From Membranipora membranacea (taxonomy: Eukaryota; Bryozoa; Gymnolaemata; Cheilostomatida; Membraniporidae), in contig OU612065.1 in assembly GCA_914767715.1 (NCBI GenBank), forward strand, positions 31,928,001 through 31,992,000: a stretch of 64,000 bases of DNA, written 5' to 3'. Below, in pieces: positions 61,251 through 64,000 of the stretch. The translations under genes and the position numbers were made by a program. Each line of letters opens with the position of its first letter. Positions within the stretch are counted from its first letter, which is position 1. A model generated the notes under the pieces. That model had not been told where the DNA came from and searched no databases. It worked only from the letters and a program-made list of their open reading frames with translations.

Positions 61251-61497
61251 CTGGAATTCCTATTTTCTGACCGGATTAGCATGCTGCGGTTATCTTCGCT
61301 ACATCTTTGATGGATTACTTCTGCGTCTCTCTGTTCGTTGTGTACGCTTGTGACTACAAAATACCATGGAGGTTACTGGGTGCATTTGTTTCCATCTCTA
61401 TCTGTACCCTCTGACTTCTGCGGCTGGCTGAATATAATTACATATCTCAAGTGCCCATTTTTGGTACTGACACCAATTGCGTTGCTCAGATGAGTCA

Positions 61498-61564
61498 CTT
61501 CTCTCTCATTGGTCAGAACATTAAACTTTTGGAAGTTTAATATTCTGACCAATGAGAGAGAAGT
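61498..61564. repeat. Palindrome at the edge of the right PUS1 array
   Basis: Arms of about 32 bases (ACTTCTCTCTCATTGG and its inverse, with one mismatch further in) surround a short loop at about 61530. Array homology begins directly after it, at about 61566. Confidence 0.85.
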
Positions 61565-61565
61565 T

Positions 61566-64000
61566 CGGTGTTATCCACTAAGAGATTAGTGATCCAATTC
61601 TATTTGAAGTACACTTGGATGGAGAACCCACAACTAAGTGCCTCACGTTAGCTGTATATAGTGTCCTGTTTAGGTTTATTAATAAGTGTATGATGAAACA
61701 TGACAAAACTCTGGCCCTGCGGGTATTGACTCCGCCCATACTGCTTATCAGGAGATGCCTCCTCTGTTCAAATGAAGGAACAACTCCTGGTCATCCGCTC
61801 AGATCTATTATTAAATTGGCCACATGTACAATCTGTGTTTTAATTGTATTGTAAACACTGTATCAGGAGCACAGCAACACACTTTCATAAAATGCTTTGT
61901 TGTTTTATAATATCAGTCCTTTTTATCGAGCTCATTAATTGAGGGAAGGGCTCACCGACCCAAGTACCAAATGGGCTTGAGAACCAAACTGCTGTATAGA
62001 CAAGGACTAAATATAAACATATACAGGAAACCTTATACAGCTGGAGTGAAGCATTTAACTGTGGGAGGTAACGACATTGGCAGGTGTAGTAGTATGGCGT
62101 TTTAATTGTAATGCGAATGACAAATAAACCAATCAATCAATCAATCGTTATCATTGCCTTGCAGCTCATATACCAGGTTTTTTGATAACTTGATATCAAT
62201 CTTGATCGAATTTTGTGTTTGAAAATTGCTTCACTATCAGCAGTATCTTTTTTTCAACTTGATGTTATTTTTTATTCAAAAGTTTGTTCTCCTAAAATTT
62301 TTATCAAGCTGCTAAATCTATTGTAGTTTTGTAAGAAAGCCCCAGCAGGTTAAACGAGAGTAGATGATAAGCCGTAATCAGAACGGGCGAATAGAGAGTG
62401 CTGAAAATCTCCTAGAAGTTCTTACTGAAGATGGCGCGGAACTACTCGCTTTGGAAAGGTTGGTGACAACCGGAATTCTCAGAAATATCTTACATCATAC
62501 TTACCATAACTGATGATACCCGTACTTGCCGACAATATTACAGCATGTCTCTGTTTCCTTGCTCAATAAATAATTCACTACACTACAATGTTTTCGGGGT
62601 TTTGTTGCACGTTTGGTCGTTGGTGATTTTATAAGGCATTTGCCATAATTGGCTTCGAAATTATTTCCAATCTAATAATGGGTTGAGGCATATAGATTAT
62701 TCCCACTGAATATAGATATGAAATTGCAGGCCACTCTATCTACCCCAGCAGAGATGAAGCCTAAGATAGCTTTACTCACAGTATACAGTGGCAAAGGTTA
62801 TCATGGTGTTCAGATTCAGTGAGTATTTTTAATTTGCTGCTGTATGTATGATGTTGGTATGCAACTTGGGAGGCTTGATTATAGATAATAGCATTACTAC
62901 AGACCTAAACATTGATATTTATGGTTAAATCATGCAGTGCTCGAGATCAAAGCAACTTCTGTATGGCAATTTAGGGTCAGTACTCAGTTTTCTCCTGTAT
63001 TGGATATCTAGCGCCTTCATACATCCTCTGATAATTTAGATAATAACACGTGATATTTCTGTGAGTGCTTTTGATAGTTTGCATCTTGCTTTATTTATGA
63101 TTATATAACTGTGCAATTTCCACTACAAAACCTCTCATCTCCTCATGGAGAGGGAGCAATGTATATCTACTCCCCCCCCCCCCTCACACAAATATCAAGG
63201 CCATACGCTTATACGTTTAACAGATCGCACACTATGTCTATCTAATTCAGATTGGGTTCTTGACTTCTTTTCTCTCTCAATACAAGACATGTGTATAGAG
63301 TATGGCCCTTGCTGTTGTTTTGCATATTATGATTTTGATTGTGATATGTATGTTTATATCTCATGTGTTGCAGAATCACCGGACACAAGACGATAGAATC
63401 GGAGCTGGTTAATGCATTACACACCAGTAACCTAATTGACTAGAGTTTTGCGGACGATATGAGTAAGGTATGTATGTAACAAAGCTACTCATGTAGTCTG
63501 ACATTCCCTAATAATGGAACTTGGTCCGTGTATAACCAGGAGATAACGTCATATCATTAGTATTTTCACCCTGGGAAACGTGAAATCGACGGGTTACTCT
63601 TCAACATACCCTTATGTTTTGTGTTATCCACTAAGAGATTAGTGATCCGATACTATTTGAAGTACCATTCGATGGAGAACCCACAACTAAGTGCCTCACT
63701 TTAGCTGTATATAGTGTGCTGCTTAGGTTTATTGATAAATGTATGGTGAAACGTGACAAAACTCTTGCCCTGCGGGTATTGACTCCCGTATTACCTATCA
63801 GGAGTTGCCTCCTCTGTTCAAGTGAAGGAACAACTCCCGGTCATTTACCAAGATCTATAATTAAATTGGCAACATGTACGATCTTAGTTTTAACTATATT
63901 GTGTTGTGAACACTGTATCAGGAGCGCAGCAACAAATTATGATTAACTTAGCAGCCAGCGCTTTTCTAAGATACTTCGTTATATTATATATCAGCCCTTT
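61566..64000 (+). repeat. Right PUS1-exon array, running off the window
   Basis: 61575-62830 matches the diverged half-unit 20516-21780. The remainder matches ordinary units, with the conserved frame again at 63716-63946. The array continues past the right edge. Confidence 0.85.
62730..63467 (+). pseudogene. PUS1: PUS1-like exons 2 and 3, copy 6
   Basis: Exon 2 (62730-62818) has a 15-base in-frame deletion in the Lys/Arg stretch but keeps YSGKGYHG. Exon 3 (63374-63467) has a TAG where copy 1 reads GAC CAG. No exon 1 precedes it. Confidence 0.7.

Overview
This is invertebrate nuclear DNA. It is AT-rich, genes are split by many short GT-AG introns, transposon debris is dense, and the main gene carries a true caspase domain (a metazoan hallmark). 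A sponge or another early-branching marine animal would fit, but the sequence does not fix the taxon.

The centrepiece is a complete 17-exon plus-strand gene (37148-56171). Its spliced frame is exactly 4965 nt (1654 residues plus stop) with every junction in phase. The predicted protein has a Pro/His/Ser-rich N-terminus built from two duplicated exons, seven or eight leucine-rich repeats from modular phase-matched exons, a ROC GTPase plus COR region, and a C-terminal caspase with its His/Cys dyad. A ROCO GTPase joined to a protease of the cell-death/inflammation type is the most interesting system here.

Layout: 1-1150 holds the last three exons of a second ROCO-caspase copy with two one-base lesions. 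2283-6505 (minus) is a TLC-domain (TLCD4-like) gene with a 405-bp tRNA-like tandem array in an intron. 6506-9330 is spacer with small inverted-repeat insertions. 9330-24369 is a tandem array of units of about 3.2 kb, each carrying the first three exons of a PUS1-like pseudouridine synthase, all damaged. 24851-30042 holds the last three exons of an unrecognised gene, one intron of which contains a 3.5-kb DNA transposon with long terminal inverted repeats, itself invaded by a LINE fragment. 30043-37147 contains hAT-type MITEs (one carrying a tRNA-like gene, one with another transposon nested inside) and a U2 snRNA-like fragment. 37148-56171 is the ROCO-caspase gene, with a decayed Ty3/gypsy element in its longest intron. 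57277-58740 repeats the TLC-gene tail and spacer of the left side, rearranged by palindromes and a small inversion. 59860-61564 has minisatellites and a palindrome. 61566 to the right edge restarts the PUS1 array.

The window therefore contains two tandem paralogous blocks, each ordered ROCO-caspase 3' end, TLC tail, spacer, PUS1 array. Comparing them gives internal 'empty sites' for several insertions. Exon boundaries were placed by eye from splice sites, reading phase and paralogue comparison; no database or RNA evidence was available.
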